From NCBI GenBank assembly GCA_965249895.1, contig CBDFNC010000001.1, positions 1,398,601 through 1,462,600 of the forward strand: a stretch of DNA of 64,000 nucleotides, in the 5' to 3' direction. This document shows positions 44,495 to 53,414 of this stretch, piece by piece. Source of the stretch: CBDFNC01 sp965249895. Lineage in GTDB: Bacteria; Pseudomonadota; Gammaproteobacteria; Enterobacterales; CBDFNC01. The position numbers were made by a program, and so were the translations under genes. Every line of letters begins with the position of its first letter. The first letter of the stretch is position 1. Under the pieces are notes generated by a model, which worked only from the letters and a program-made list of their open reading frames with translations, made no database searches and was not told the origin of the DNA.

Positions 44495-46180
44495 TTGTTA
44501 TAACAAGGCGTTTTCAGGGGATGTTTTGCCTGGCTAGTCGTGGCCATATTGCTCATTCTTCGGGAAAACACGCCAGCGTCAGGCTGCTTTTTTGTATGGC
44601 CCTCGTTTTCGCTTTCTCTCCACATCTCGCACCAAAGCGCCCAGGCGGTGAATGTTTTTCGCTACAACCGCCAGCGCGCTGTAACGCTTGAAACCGGCTA
44701 AACCGTGGTCGCGACACGTATCCAGGCCATGCACTTCCAGACCGTTAATGGCCGCTTCAACAGCGGAGTGTTTTCTTTTTGTTTCGACAAACTCGGGCGC
44801 GTACTCATGTTCTTGCTCTGCTTTCGACAGCCGGCCTTTCTTTGGCAGCACTGTTAGCGCCAGTCGCTGCTTGAGTTCCTCCTGGTTTTCCTTGCTATGA
44901 AAACCCTTATCGAAGCTGCATATGTTTAGGCCGGCATACCGGTTTTGACTTTCTTCGACCATAGCGACAGCAACCTTGTCATCCGTCTGCTTTTCCATTA
45001 CCTGATGATGCAGAATAAAGCTGTCGCTGTCAGCCATGATACAGACTCGAAGCCCCAGCTCAACCGGTACGCCAGCCTTGCCTTTACAGATCCATTCGGT
45101 GTGTGGCTGAAAGATTGAAAATACCTTTTCAGTGTGAGGGATCTTCTCTCCCTCCAAAATTCGTCTGCGGATCTGGTCGATTTGCCGGTTGACATGGTCA
45201 AGGTAACTATCCAGTTTCGCCAACGCCAAGTTGAACAAACCGTATTTATGGCGCAGTAGTTCACGGGTTTGCCGGGCGCGATCTTCGACCTTCTGAGCGG
45301 ACTCGATTAAGGCCTGGTGAGCCTGTTGTACCCGCTCAAGCTGGCGCTGTTGCTTAGCCTCATCTTTCGAGGTGGAATGCTTGAGTTTCTGAGCCTTGCG
45401 ATACAGCTTCTTAAACTGGCGGATATTGTAGCGATACTGCCGCCACAGGCTGTGGCCAAAGGGCTCACACAAGACGGCGCATTCTTCCATGGTCTTTCTA
45501 ACGGCATCAAATAACAGATTAATATCGGTGGGATAATGGACACGGGTTTCAACGACAAACGAATCACAGCGCCCGGTGATTGCGTCGTTTTCGTCCTTTT
45601 TTAGCAAGCGGTGGCCTGCCTTTTCCACGCACTGGTTTATTCGGTCTAGCAACTCGGGAGTGAACAACATCAGGTTGTCTTTGATGCTCTGCAAGCTGAA
45701 CTTTTTACCGTCGCACCAGTTACTCAACCCCAATATGGTGCGGATAGTACTGTGCTGGTTGGCCAGTTCGTGAATACGATCAAAATCGGCATTCAGGCCG
45801 AGGCGCAACACCCCGAGCACCAGAATAGTCCACTGAGCCATACCGGGACGGCCGGTATCGGTGCTGGCGCTTTCACCATCCTCATTAATAGGGACGATCT
45901 CAGCGAGTATGGTGAATACCTCCTCGCGTAATTCCGGTGTGATATAAATGTGCTGAAGGCCAATGAGGAGCTTGGGAATATCATCACGGGATTTGGGATC
46001 GAATTCAATGTTGGCAATGTTAGCTTCACTGAGTTTGAACTGAGGATTGAGCACTTCTCTCATAAGATTTCGCCGCCTGAAGTTTTTTGAAAAATGAAGG
46101 TGTAACCCCTGCAGGTCGAGACAAAGTATAGGAAAATCCTACAAGATCAGGCTATTACAGGCGAGTTTTCCTTATAACAA
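44495..46180 (-). mobile_element. ISNCY-type insertion sequence (ends approximate)
   Basis: TTGTTATAA at 44495-44503 and its complement TTATAACAA at 46172-46180 bracket the transposase gene at 44579-46063 at about equal distances, so they may be the ends. The match beyond nine bases is poor. The interval is 1.69 kb. Low confidence in the boundaries, higher in the element itself. Confidence 0.5.
44579..46063 (-). CDS. ISNCY-family transposase
   Basis: 494 residues. It opens with MREVLNPQFKLSEANIANIE and has a charged coiled-coil centre, a FDKGFHSKENQ segment and a basic end (VERKRKRGPYKK). This resembles the large ISNCY/ISDol1-type transposases. The DDE residues cannot be assigned with certainty by eye. 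The frame is intact. It points the same way as the IS1634 transposase. Confidence 0.8.
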   Translation of the reverse strand: MREVLNPQFKLSEANIANIEFDPKSRDDIPKLLIGLQHIYITPELREEVFTILAEIVPINEDGESASTDTGRPGMAQWTILVLGVLRLGLNADFDRIHELANQHSTIRTILGLSNWCDGKKFSLQSIKDNLMLFTPELLDRINQCVEKAGHRLLKKDENDAITGRCDSFVVETRVHYPTDINLLFDAVRKTMEECAVLCEPFGHSLWRQYRYNIRQFKKLYRKAQKLKHSTSKDEAKQQRQLERVQQAHQALIESAQKVEDRARQTRELLRHKYGLFNLALAKLDSYLDHVNRQIDQIRRRILEGEKIPHTEKVFSIFQPHTEWICKGKAGVPVELGLRVCIMADSDSFILHHQVMEKQTDDKVAVAMVEESQNRYAGLNICSFDKGFHSKENQEELKQRLALTVLPKKGRLSKAEQEHEYAPEFVETKRKHSAVEAAINGLEVHGLDTCRDHGLAGFKRYSALAVVAKNIHRLGALVRDVERKRKRGPYKKAA

Positions 46181-46485
46181 GCGATCATAAGTTAGAAGTC
46201 GACATTCAACTTTACCGTATCATGTTGAATTTTATAGTGAATAACGTTTCCGTTCAGATACTATCTAGGTGAGATGAAAATGGTGCGGAATGTCGGAGTG
46301 ATGGTTGTGCTTTAGGAATAATGGTCCTGAGTATCCTTTGCCAGCTTAGAGCAAGGTTAGAATAATTGAGCCAGGTATTTATGCTGAAAATTCATTACTT
46401 GTTAATAGGTAATAGAATTATTGCGAACAAAATATGCAATATAAATACATTTGATATTAAAATGTGGTTTCATTCAATTTGACCA
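46181..46485. other. intergenic region after the ISNCY element
   Basis: AT-rich, with no coding frame. It includes the right copy of the flanking inverted repeat at 46284-46301. Further on lies a palindrome GAATTATTGC-like stretch near 46420-46440. Confidence 0.4.
46284..46301 (-). repeat. right copy of the inverted repeat flanking the two transposase genes
   Basis: TGCGGAATGTCGGAGTGA matches the reverse complement of 42404-42422 at about 14 of 16 core positions. It sits about 100 bp beyond the possible end of the ISNCY element. Confidence 0.5.
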
Positions 46486-46514
46486 TTGATTTTTCATTGA
46501 TGTGTGAATAATAT
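46486..46514 (+). promoter_or_regulatory. candidate sigma-70 promoter of the leader peptide/DUF1127-like transcript
   Basis: TTGATT, 17 bp spacer, TAATAT. It lies 37 bp upstream of the leader-peptide start. Confidence 0.55.
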
Positions 46515-46551
46515 CAACAGCTCATTCAGGAATAGAACTTAAGGAGAAGCT

Positions 46552-46641
46552 ATGTACGCCACGACACGTATTTCGGCGATGCGCAATTGCATTAAACATT
46601 CAGCTTTTCTATTGGTTCTGCGTTCTGGAATGACTATCTAA
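46552..46641 (+). CDS. 29-residue leader peptide upstream of the DUF1127-like gene
   Basis: An ATG with a strong AAGGAG box 8 bp upstream opens a 29-codon frame ending TAA at 46639-46641. It begins MYATTRISAMRNC and ends LVLRSGMTI. It is basic and hydrophobic, and I know no homologue. It is immediately followed by two alternative hairpins (46651-46719) and the DUF1127-like gene. A regulatory leader peptide is more likely than an independent protein, though a small toxin-like membrane peptide is also possible. Confidence 0.5.
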   Translation: MYATTRISAMRNCIKHSAFLLVLRSGMTI

Positions 46642-46650
46642 CTTTCCACG

Positions 46651-46719
46651 CCGCGGATCTTGTCCGCGGTGAGATATCCCCCCGAATAAGATCCCGGCTT
46701 TATTTAAATGAGGATCTTA
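46651..46719 (+). promoter_or_regulatory. possible RNA switch masking the DUF1127-like start
   Basis: Hairpin A: CCGCGGA (46651-46657) with TCCGCGG (46663-46669). Hairpin B: TAAGATCC (46687-46694) with GGATCTTA (46712-46719), which covers the GAGG ribosome binding site and the A of the ATG. GGATCTT also occurs at 46655-46661 inside hairpin A, so AAGATCC can pair with either copy. Confidence 0.5.
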
Positions 46720-46940
46720 TGTCTATTCAAATAACTGTGTTAAATCAATTAAAAGGCTTAATCGAGCGTCGTATCGAAGACGTTGAACTGGCAGAAAAAG
46801 AAGCCAGAGTCTGGGCTTTGCGTGTCCAGCTTGAGCAACTGTCACCGCACCTTGCTAAAGATATTGGTATCGTACAGGACGGTTTTCGTTTGGAGGGGAC
46901 TAAAGAGGTAAGAATTGCTTCATCTCCACCCGGACATTAG
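46719..46940 (+). CDS. DUF1127-like small protein
   Basis: 73 residues. The segment ARVWALRVQLEQLSPHLAKD followed by IGI resembles the C-terminal LxxLS..L.KDIGL motif of DUF1127 (YjiS-like) proteins, which are small, basic and in some bacteria linked to RNA handling or phosphate and carbon homeostasis. Its own ribosome binding site GAGG lies within the hairpin described at 46651-46719. The family match is by eye and tentative. A good terminator follows. Confidence 0.6.
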   Translation: MSIQITVLNQLKGLIERRIEDVELAEKEARVWALRVQLEQLSPHLAKDIGIVQDGFRLEGTKEVRIASSPPGH

Positions 46941-46961
46941 CTGAGTTAATCGTAAATAATT

Positions 46962-46988
46962 AAAAGCCCTGAACGGGCTTTTTTACTT
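46962..46988. terminator. bidirectional terminator between the DUF1127-like gene and tas
   Basis: AAAAGCCC pairs with GGGCTTTT around TGAAC and is followed by a T-run on the plus strand and preceded by an A/T-rich run for the minus strand. Confidence 0.8.
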
Positions 46989-47010
46989 TTTATTTCTGTT
47001 TAGCTTGGAT

Positions 47011-48054
47011 TTAAGGACACGGATTTGGGTGAAGAGTGAATATGTCTTCTATTTTGTTCAATAATTCTTCTTCCAGTTGTAAGTCGATACTCTTGATGTC
47101 ACTTTTCAGCTGGCTTAGAGTTGTCGCCCCGATAATATTGGATGCGACAAAAGATCGAGAATTTACAAACGCCAATGCCATTTTAGCCGGGTCGATGCCT
47201 GCTTCATTTGCTAAGGCTACATACTTTTCTGTTGCGACTTCACCGGCAGGGGTTAGGTAACGTTGAAAGCGCTCAAACAGGGTTAACCTTGCCCCTTCGG
47301 GACGTGCGCCATTTAAGTATTTGCCCGATAACATACCAAAGGCCAGAGGCGAATAGGCCAGCAGTTCTACCCCTTCACGGTGCGAGAATTCAGCTAACCC
47401 GGATTCAAACGTTCGGTTTAGCAAGTTATAGGGGTTTTGAATCGTAACAATACGTGGCAAGTCGTGTTTTTCCGCTAGTCGAAGATAATTTGCAACACCC
47501 CAGGGAGTCTCATTGGAAATGCCGATATAACGAATCTTCCCTTCTTTAACCACTTGGGCTAAGGCTTCCAAAGTCTCAACTATAGGCGTATAAGATTCTT
47601 CTTCGTTGTGCTGATAGTTTAGCTGGCCGAAGTAGTTGGTTTGGCGGTGGGGCCAGTGGATTTGATACAGATCGATATAGTCGGTGTTTAACCGAGTCAG
47701 GCTATCGTCCACCGCTTGTTTGATATTTCTCCAGTCCAGGGCCATATTGTCGCGAATATAACCTGTGCCTCGACCACCTGAAGGGGCCGCAACTTTCGTT
47801 GCTATAACCACCTTTTCCCGCTGGCCGGTTTTTTCTAGCCAACTGCCGATGTAACTTTCGGTTCTGCCCTGGGTTTCTTGCCTGGGAGGTACCGGGTACA
47901 TTTCGGCGGTATCGATAAAGTTTACCCCTTGGGCTAAGGCGTAATCTAATTGCTGGTGTGCGTCTTGCTCCGTGTTTTGCTCTCCCCAGGTCATGGTGCC
48001 CAGACAGATTTTACTAACTTCTAAACTGGAGTGAGGGATCTTATGGTATTTCAT
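47011..48054 (-). CDS. tas: Tas-type aldo/keto reductase
   Basis: 347 residues from ATG 48054 (MKYHKIPHSSLEVSKICLGT), which has AGAGG upstream. An in-frame start at 48093 is less likely. It matches E. coli Tas along its length. NADP(H)-dependent AKR features are FIDTAEMYPVPPR (catalytic D and Y), TKVAAPS with the lysine, and YQIHWP. The physiological substrate is not known. It converges on the DUF1127-like gene and is divergent from the histidine kinase. Confidence 0.9.
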   Translation of the reverse strand: MKYHKIPHSSLEVSKICLGTMTWGEQNTEQDAHQQLDYALAQGVNFIDTAEMYPVPPRQETQGRTESYIGSWLEKTGQREKVVIATKVAAPSGGRGTGYIRDNMALDWRNIKQAVDDSLTRLNTDYIDLYQIHWPHRQTNYFGQLNYQHNEEESYTPIVETLEALAQVVKEGKIRYIGISNETPWGVANYLRLAEKHDLPRIVTIQNPYNLLNRTFESGLAEFSHREGVELLAYSPLAFGMLSGKYLNGARPEGARLTLFERFQRYLTPAGEVATEKYVALANEAGIDPAKMALAFVNSRSFVASNIIGATTLSQLKSDIKSIDLQLEEELLNKIEDIFTLHPNPCP

Positions 48055-48199
48055 TTGGCCTCTTTTACACTTCCCGTCAATTGTGGCTTTCAATATATCT
48101 TACTTATCACAAAGGTGGAATTATTTAGCTCTTTGTTTCTTTTACGAATTTTTATTTGGACTATGATTGGAAAGGACTTGGGGCTGAGGGACTGGAAGT

Positions 48200-51100
48200 A
48201 TGACAGATATGGGGACAAAGGATCATCGGACAAAAAAGCGTGCCGCTAGCTATTTGCTGATTTTTTTTGTCCTTGTCTTGCTGTTTTTCGGTACTGCAGA
48301 GTCCTATGGTGAGATAAAAGTCGGGTTTAGTGATCGCTTCCTTTTATTCAATGCTCTGACTATTTTGCTACTTCTCTACTTGGGTAAGGTTGCGCTTTCA
48401 AGGTATTACAATCAGCAAAATTATAAATACCTTATATTAGGTGTAACTTTTATTGGTACAGGAGCACTGCATTTTTATTCAGCCTTACTGAGTTTGGAAG
48501 TGCTTCAGCAAGTGAAGGTACTTGATGCCACGTTACTGGCGAAATGGGGTGGGCTAGCTGCGGGCTTATATTTTGCTCTGGGTATTTTGTTTAACAGGAT
48601 CATGGAAAAGCGAGTCAAGCGCTTGGGGCCAGCCGGAAAAATTGAAGAAAAAGTAGTCTATTGTACCGCTGCTTGTCTGACCATTTTGGGATTGTTGTTA
48701 TTTACGTTCGCGCCACTACTTAATATTTATCAGCAGAGTGGCTTTATTCAGCAACTAGCAGAGCTTGTTGTGGCGGGTATATTTTTGTTGGTTATCCTTA
48801 GCTATTTACGTGAAGGAGAGTGGAGAAACAGAGCTTTCGAATATTGGTTGATCCTGGCAATGATAGTTTTGCTGGCTTCACACGGTTTATTCTTGGCGAC
48901 AGCCGACAGTTTATCCAGCATGAGATTTCAGCTTGGTAATCAATTACAGCTGCTGGCGTTTTGTGTTGTGTTATGGGCTTTCATCAATAGTGATGATGAA
49001 ACGGAATTTAATGATGATAGGCGTGATGAATTATTGGTCGCAGATATGGACAAAGAGCAATCGCATTATGCTTTGTATAGGCTGGGTATTGGCGGTAAGT
49101 TAAGCATATTGATGGCGCTCTTAATGAGCTTGGCAATAGCTATCACGACCTCAATAATCTATGCCGAGTTCTCCACCGCTATGCTCGAAGAAAAAACGGA
49201 GCAAACATCTGTTAGGGCTGGACTTGCGGCTAATATTTTAAGGCAAGAAGTGGAGGATACCAAAAGGGATACTCTTTACCTGGCTGATAAAACTACCGAC
49301 AGCATCTCCCTGTTGCTGGATAGTGAGGAGGTAGAAGCCAACCTTACTCCATTACAACTATCAGAAATAGCCGCAGGCTTTTACCCATTGATGGAGCGGC
49401 AACAACATTATAATGAAATCCAACTGATATCTGCGACAGATTTCGGAAAGGAATTGCTACACGTGTACCGTAACGGCCCCAACATTGTTACAGAAATAGC
49501 AACAGGCAGGCAGTCGACTGACAAACTAAATACATTTTCTACCAGCTCACTAAGCGAAAGCAGTGCTGCGGGAGTCACTTACCTGAGTTTAAGTGGCGGT
49601 GTATTTAGGGTGTTGGTCCCCGTGATTGATAATCATCAGCAATTGTTTGGTTATTTATTGCTAAACCGAACATGGCGTTCGATGTTTCGGACCATGCTAA
49701 ATGCAAAACTTGAAAGCGGTACTTACCTGTTTGATCAAAACTTGAAACCACTATGGCGAAGTGACGAGGGAGATATTTCCAATGATCTTGTGCGCGTCGC
49801 TCGATACGGGTTGGCACATCTTTCACCAGGCGTAGGTCAGGTAATCGAGGATAGTAGCCATCCGGAACTTCAGATTTCTGATCAGTATTACTTGTCTCAG
49901 ATAAACATAGAGCCAAGCGATCAGAATAAATATGTGATTTTCATTAAACAATTTGGGCAAGCCCAGGTGCAAGCCAAAGCGAATGCCGGTGCGGTTAAAG
50001 CGTTATGGTCCGGGCTGGTAATTTTGGGCCTGGTTACTTTGGTGGGCTGGCTGTTTTCTCGCTCAATTATTGGTCCTTTAAGATATATCGCTAACGCTTC
50101 GTTGGTGTTTGGCGAGAGTGGTCGTCAGGTGCGGCTACCGATTAATGCTAAAGATGAAACCGGCATACTCGCCCGGTCTATTGAGCGGATGAGAAACCAG
50201 GTAGAGGAAAGAACCTCCGAGTTGGAGAAAGAAATAACTTACCGTCAGCAAGGGGAGGATGCATTAAAGCAAGCTATTGCGCAGGCTGAACAGGCTTCAC
50301 ACGCCAAAAGTGATTTTTTGGCCACTATGAGTCACGAGATACGTACGCCCATGAACGGTGTGTTAGGTATGACTCAACTGCTGGAAAAAACGCAATTAAA
50401 TAGTCAGCAAAGGGAATTTGTTGCGACCATCCAGCAATCCGGTAGTGCTTTGATGTCGATACTTAACGATATCCTGGATTTTTCCAAGATCGAGGCGGGC
50501 AAAATGGAAATCGAACCCATAGCTTTTGATCTGGAAAAAGCCGCCCATGATGTAGTTCACCTTTTATCATCAAGAGCTGAAGAAAAGGGCCTGGAGCTTA
50601 TATTACACTTCCAGCCAGGGACGCCAAGGTTTGTAATTGGCGATCCCGGTAGGATGAGGCAGATACTCATCAACTTGATTAGCAATGCGATTAAATTTAC
50701 CAATAGTGGCCATATTGTACTGACCGTTAAATTAGAGAAGCATGTGGCCGATATCGCTAATTTATTTATTGAGGTGGAGGATACCGGCATTGGCATTCAG
50801 GCGGATAAACTGGATCACTTATTCGAATCCTTTGCTCAGGCTGACGCCACGACGACTCGAAGATATGGCGGAACGGGGTTAGGCCTTGCGATCAGTAAGC
50901 AACTGGTTGCCCTGATGGAAGGTGAGATGGGGGTCGAAAGTGAAGTGGGTGTTGGCTCTAAGTTTTGGCTCCGCGTCGCTTTACCTATAACCCAGGATGT
51001 TGCCCCTAAATTGGATGTAAAGCTTAGCGGGGTTAAAGTGTTGGTGGTCGATGATAATCAGACCAATCGTTTCGTGCTGGCGGAGACCTTTAAACAGTGG

Positions 51101-52231
51101 AACCTGAAAGTGGTTGAAGCTGAAGATGCTAAGCAAGGATTAGACCTGTTACTTGAGGCCAGCGCTACGTCTGCGCCATTTCAAGTAGCTATTTTAGATC
51201 AGATGATGCCAGGTAAAGATGGAATTGGATTGGCCCAGGACATTCGAGCTTGCTCAGCGCTGGAGAGTCTAAAACTTATCTTGTTTTCCTCGGCAGCCGT
51301 GGATGCTAAAAGAGAAGAGATGACTGGACTCGGTTTTAACGGTTTCTTGATGAAACCTATACGCAGCGACCTGATGAAACGCACTGTGGCTGAATCTTTA
51401 GATTTGGTAGAAAAAGAAAACCTTATCTATGGCGAAGCTAAAAGCGAGAAAGAGGGGCCAACTTTTACTTTGGCTGGCAAGGTGCTACTTGTTGAAGACA
51501 CCCTGGTAAACCAAAAAGTGGCCATGAGTATGTTGTCCGGCTTTGGTATTCAGGTGACATTGGCGTCTAATGGAGTAGAAGCGGTACACAAGTGGTCGCA
51601 TGCTTCCTTTGATCTTATTTTAATGGATTGCCTGATGCCTGAAATGGATGGCTACGAAGCCACGCAAATGATCCGTGAACGAGAAGACCAGCAACATGTT
51701 CCCATTATCGCATTAACTGCAAATGCTTTGGAGTCAGCCAGACAGCAATGCTTGCAGGCGGGGATGGATGACTTTTTATCTAAGCCTTTCGAGCAATCGT
51801 CGCTGTTTAATATGTTGACGAGGTGGCTACCGGGGGAGATGAAAAAAATGACCATTACCGAGAAGAAAGACAAAACTTTCATCACTTCCGCTAAAGTGAA
51901 CATGGCCCTCATTAAAAGCCTACAGGAAGCATTGGGGGACGCTTTTATAGACATCACCCGGCAGTTTATTGTCGAAGCTCAATCCATGTCTAAGGAGATA
52001 CAGCAGGCGTCGATGGAAAATGAAATAGAGACTACTCATCGGATTGCACATAGCCTGAAATCCAGTGCCGGCTATTTTGGCGCGGAAAACGTGCGCGCTC
52101 TAGCAGCCAAAATAGAAGTGGATACAGGGGCTAGTAACTTGGCTCACCTGCCGGGCGATGTCCAGGAACTAATCATTCAAGTGAACTTGGCTTGTGAACA
52201 GTTAGATGCATTGGTCACAGATCTCGCTTAA
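48200..52231 (+). CDS. hybrid sensor histidine kinase with two receiver domains and HPt
   Basis: 1343 residues. Residues 20-275 form about seven membrane helices (a MASE-like integral sensor). A further helix near 305, a large periplasmic region to about 605, another helix and HAMP follow. HisKA has H712 in MSHEIRTPMNG, and HATPase_c has DTGIGI and GGTGLGLAISKQL. Receiver 1 has D1000 in ILDQMMPG and receiver 2 has D1143 in LMDCLMPEMDG. The HPt domain has H1284 in RIAHSLKSSAG. A complete phosphorelay chain in one protein, with output presumably in trans. No partner regulator lies next to it. Signal unknown. Confidence 0.92.
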   Translation: MTDMGTKDHRTKKRAASYLLIFFVLVLLFFGTAESYGEIKVGFSDRFLLFNALTILLLLYLGKVALSRYYNQQNYKYLILGVTFIGTGALHFYSALLSLEVLQQVKVLDATLLAKWGGLAAGLYFALGILFNRIMEKRVKRLGPAGKIEEKVVYCTAACLTILGLLLFTFAPLLNIYQQSGFIQQLAELVVAGIFLLVILSYLREGEWRNRAFEYWLILAMIVLLASHGLFLATADSLSSMRFQLGNQLQLLAFCVVLWAFINSDDETEFNDDRRDELLVADMDKEQSHYALYRLGIGGKLSILMALLMSLAIAITTSIIYAEFSTAMLEEKTEQTSVRAGLAANILRQEVEDTKRDTLYLADKTTDSISLLLDSEEVEANLTPLQLSEIAAGFYPLMERQQHYNEIQLISATDFGKELLHVYRNGPNIVTEIATGRQSTDKLNTFSTSSLSESSAAGVTYLSLSGGVFRVLVPVIDNHQQLFGYLLLNRTWRSMFRTMLNAKLESGTYLFDQNLKPLWRSDEGDISNDLVRVARYGLAHLSPGVGQVIEDSSHPELQISDQYYLSQINIEPSDQNKYVIFIKQFGQAQVQAKANAGAVKALWSGLVILGLVTLVGWLFSRSIIGPLRYIANASLVFGESGRQVRLPINAKDETGILARSIERMRNQVEERTSELEKEITYRQQGEDALKQAIAQAEQASHAKSDFLATMSHEIRTPMNGVLGMTQLLEKTQLNSQQREFVATIQQSGSALMSILNDILDFSKIEAGKMEIEPIAFDLEKAAHDVVHLLSSRAEEKGLELILHFQPGTPRFVIGDPGRMRQILINLISNAIKFTNSGHIVLTVKLEKHVADIANLFIEVEDTGIGIQADKLDHLFESFAQADATTTRRYGGTGLGLAISKQLVALMEGEMGVESEVGVGSKFWLRVALPITQDVAPKLDVKLSGVKVLVVDDNQTNRFVLAETFKQWNLKVVEAEDAKQGLDLLLEASATSAPFQVAILDQMMPGKDGIGLAQDIRACSALESLKLILFSSAAVDAKREEMTGLGFNGFLMKPIRSDLMKRTVAESLDLVEKENLIYGEAKSEKEGPTFTLAGKVLLVEDTLVNQKVAMSMLSGFGIQVTLASNGVEAVHKWSHASFDLILMDCLMPEMDGYEATQMIREREDQQHVPIIALTANALESARQQCLQAGMDDFLSKPFEQSSLFNMLTRWLPGEMKKMTITEKKDKTFITSAKVNMALIKSLQEALGDAFIDITRQFIVEAQSMSKEIQQASMENEIETTHRIAHSLKSSAGYFGAENVRALAAKIEVDTGASNLAHLPGDVQELIIQVNLACEQLDALVTDLA

Positions 52232-52461
52232 AAACTCTCTTCGATTCGTACCCGGGAAAAGCCGATCTCATTGGCCTTAGCGGTGGCAATATCCAAGTTT
52301 TTATAGCATTTTTCATGGCCCAGGCTATCAGTGAGTACCACTAATTGCCCTTGTTGATCCTTACATTCCACAACCCAGCCATTACCTAAGGTCGAGGGTT
52401 CGATAATAGCTTCCGATAATTGCTTATCGTGATACATTTGCTGCAGCCCGATGATATCCAT
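52228..52461 (-). CDS. small conserved-looking protein, function unknown
   Basis: 77 residues. The pattern GWVVECKDQQGQLVVLTDSLG, CYKNLDIATAKANEIGF and VRIEE looks like a small beta-rich single domain with an evenly spread coding signal. I do not recognise the family. The stop overlaps the histidine kinase stop by 4 bp on the opposite strand. The start ATG at 52461 lacks a strong ribosome binding site. Confidence 0.65.
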   Translation of the reverse strand: MDIIGLQQMYHDKQLSEAIIEPSTLGNGWVVECKDQQGQLVVLTDSLGHEKCYKNLDIATAKANEIGFSRVRIEESF

Positions 52462-52554
52462 ATGACGTTCCTGCTTGCCTATCTATTGATATAGGTATAG
52501 CAAAGTTATCCGGAAATTAAACTTGTATGGCAGAAAGTGAAAAAGCGGAGGGAG

Positions 52555-52579
52555 AAAATGGAGCCAGGGCTCCATTTTT
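52555..52579 (-). terminator. terminator after metQ
   Basis: AAAATGGAGCC is inverted as GGCTCCATTTT with a minimal loop. It lies just past the metQ stop and ends in a T-run on the plus strand and an A-run on the other, so it could act in both directions. Confidence 0.7.
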
Positions 52580-52587
52580 ATATATGA

Positions 52588-53391
52588 TTACCAGCCTTTT
52601 ACTACGCCGGTATTAAATAGTTCCATGGCGGCATTGCTAACTTCATCAGATTGATAAGCTTGTACGAAGCGCTTCACGTTATCGTCATTTTTGTTTTCTT
52701 CACGTGCCGCGATGATATTGACATAAGGCGAGTCTTTTTCTTCTACGAAAAGACCATCTCTGGTAGGCAGCAGGTCGATTTGTGATGCATAGGTGGTGTT
52801 GATAATCGCCAAACTAACATCTTCCAGAGAGCGAGGTAGTTGTGCTGCTTCCAATTCAATAATCTGCAGATTTTTTGGATTTTCAACAATATCCATCGGT
52901 GTGGCTGTCAGGCCAGCATTTTCTTTTAACTTAAGTAACCCTTGTTTTTCTAACAAAATAAGCGCTCGACCTAAGTTAGAAGGATCATTGGGGACCGCCA
53001 GCTTATCGCCATCCTTCAGTTCATCCAAAGATTTAATCTTCTTGGAGTACCCTGCAATAGGATAGACAAAGGTGTTACCAACACTCACAATTTTTAAGCC
53101 GCGGTCCTTAATCATAGAGTCCAGGTACGGCTGATGTTGAAATGCGTTCAAATCAATGCTGCCGTCAGATAGTGCCACGTTTGGAGTTACATAATCGCTG
53201 AATACAACCACTTCAACATTGAGGTTATACTTCTCTTTTGCGACTTTTTTAGCGATTTCTACTAGCTGCGCTTCCGAACCATCGATAGCGCCAACTTTAA
53301 TGGTGTTCGCATCGGCTGGTTTATCGCCACAAGCAGTTAGTAACAAGGTGCCACCTAAAGTAGCAGCTGCGAATAAAGACTTAAGTTTCAT
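52588..53391 (-). CDS. metQ: methionine ABC transporter substrate-binding lipoprotein
   Basis: 267 residues. The lipobox LLTAC ends the signal peptide at residue 21, and the mature protein has the NLPA fold: DLNAFQHQPYLD near 80 and NDPSNLGRALILLEKQGLL near 140. It captures D- and L-methionine for MetNI. It is the last gene of metNIQ on the minus strand. Confidence 0.93.
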   Translation of the reverse strand: MKLKSLFAAATLGGTLLLTACGDKPADANTIKVGAIDGSEAQLVEIAKKVAKEKYNLNVEVVVFSDYVTPNVALSDGSIDLNAFQHQPYLDSMIKDRGLKIVSVGNTFVYPIAGYSKKIKSLDELKDGDKLAVPNDPSNLGRALILLEKQGLLKLKENAGLTATPMDIVENPKNLQIIELEAAQLPRSLEDVSLAIINTTYASQIDLLPTRDGLFVEEKDSPYVNIIAAREENKNDDNVKRFVQAYQSDEVSNAAMELFNTGVVKGW

Positions 53392-53414
53392 TGTTGTTTC
53401 CTTTTCTAAACAAT

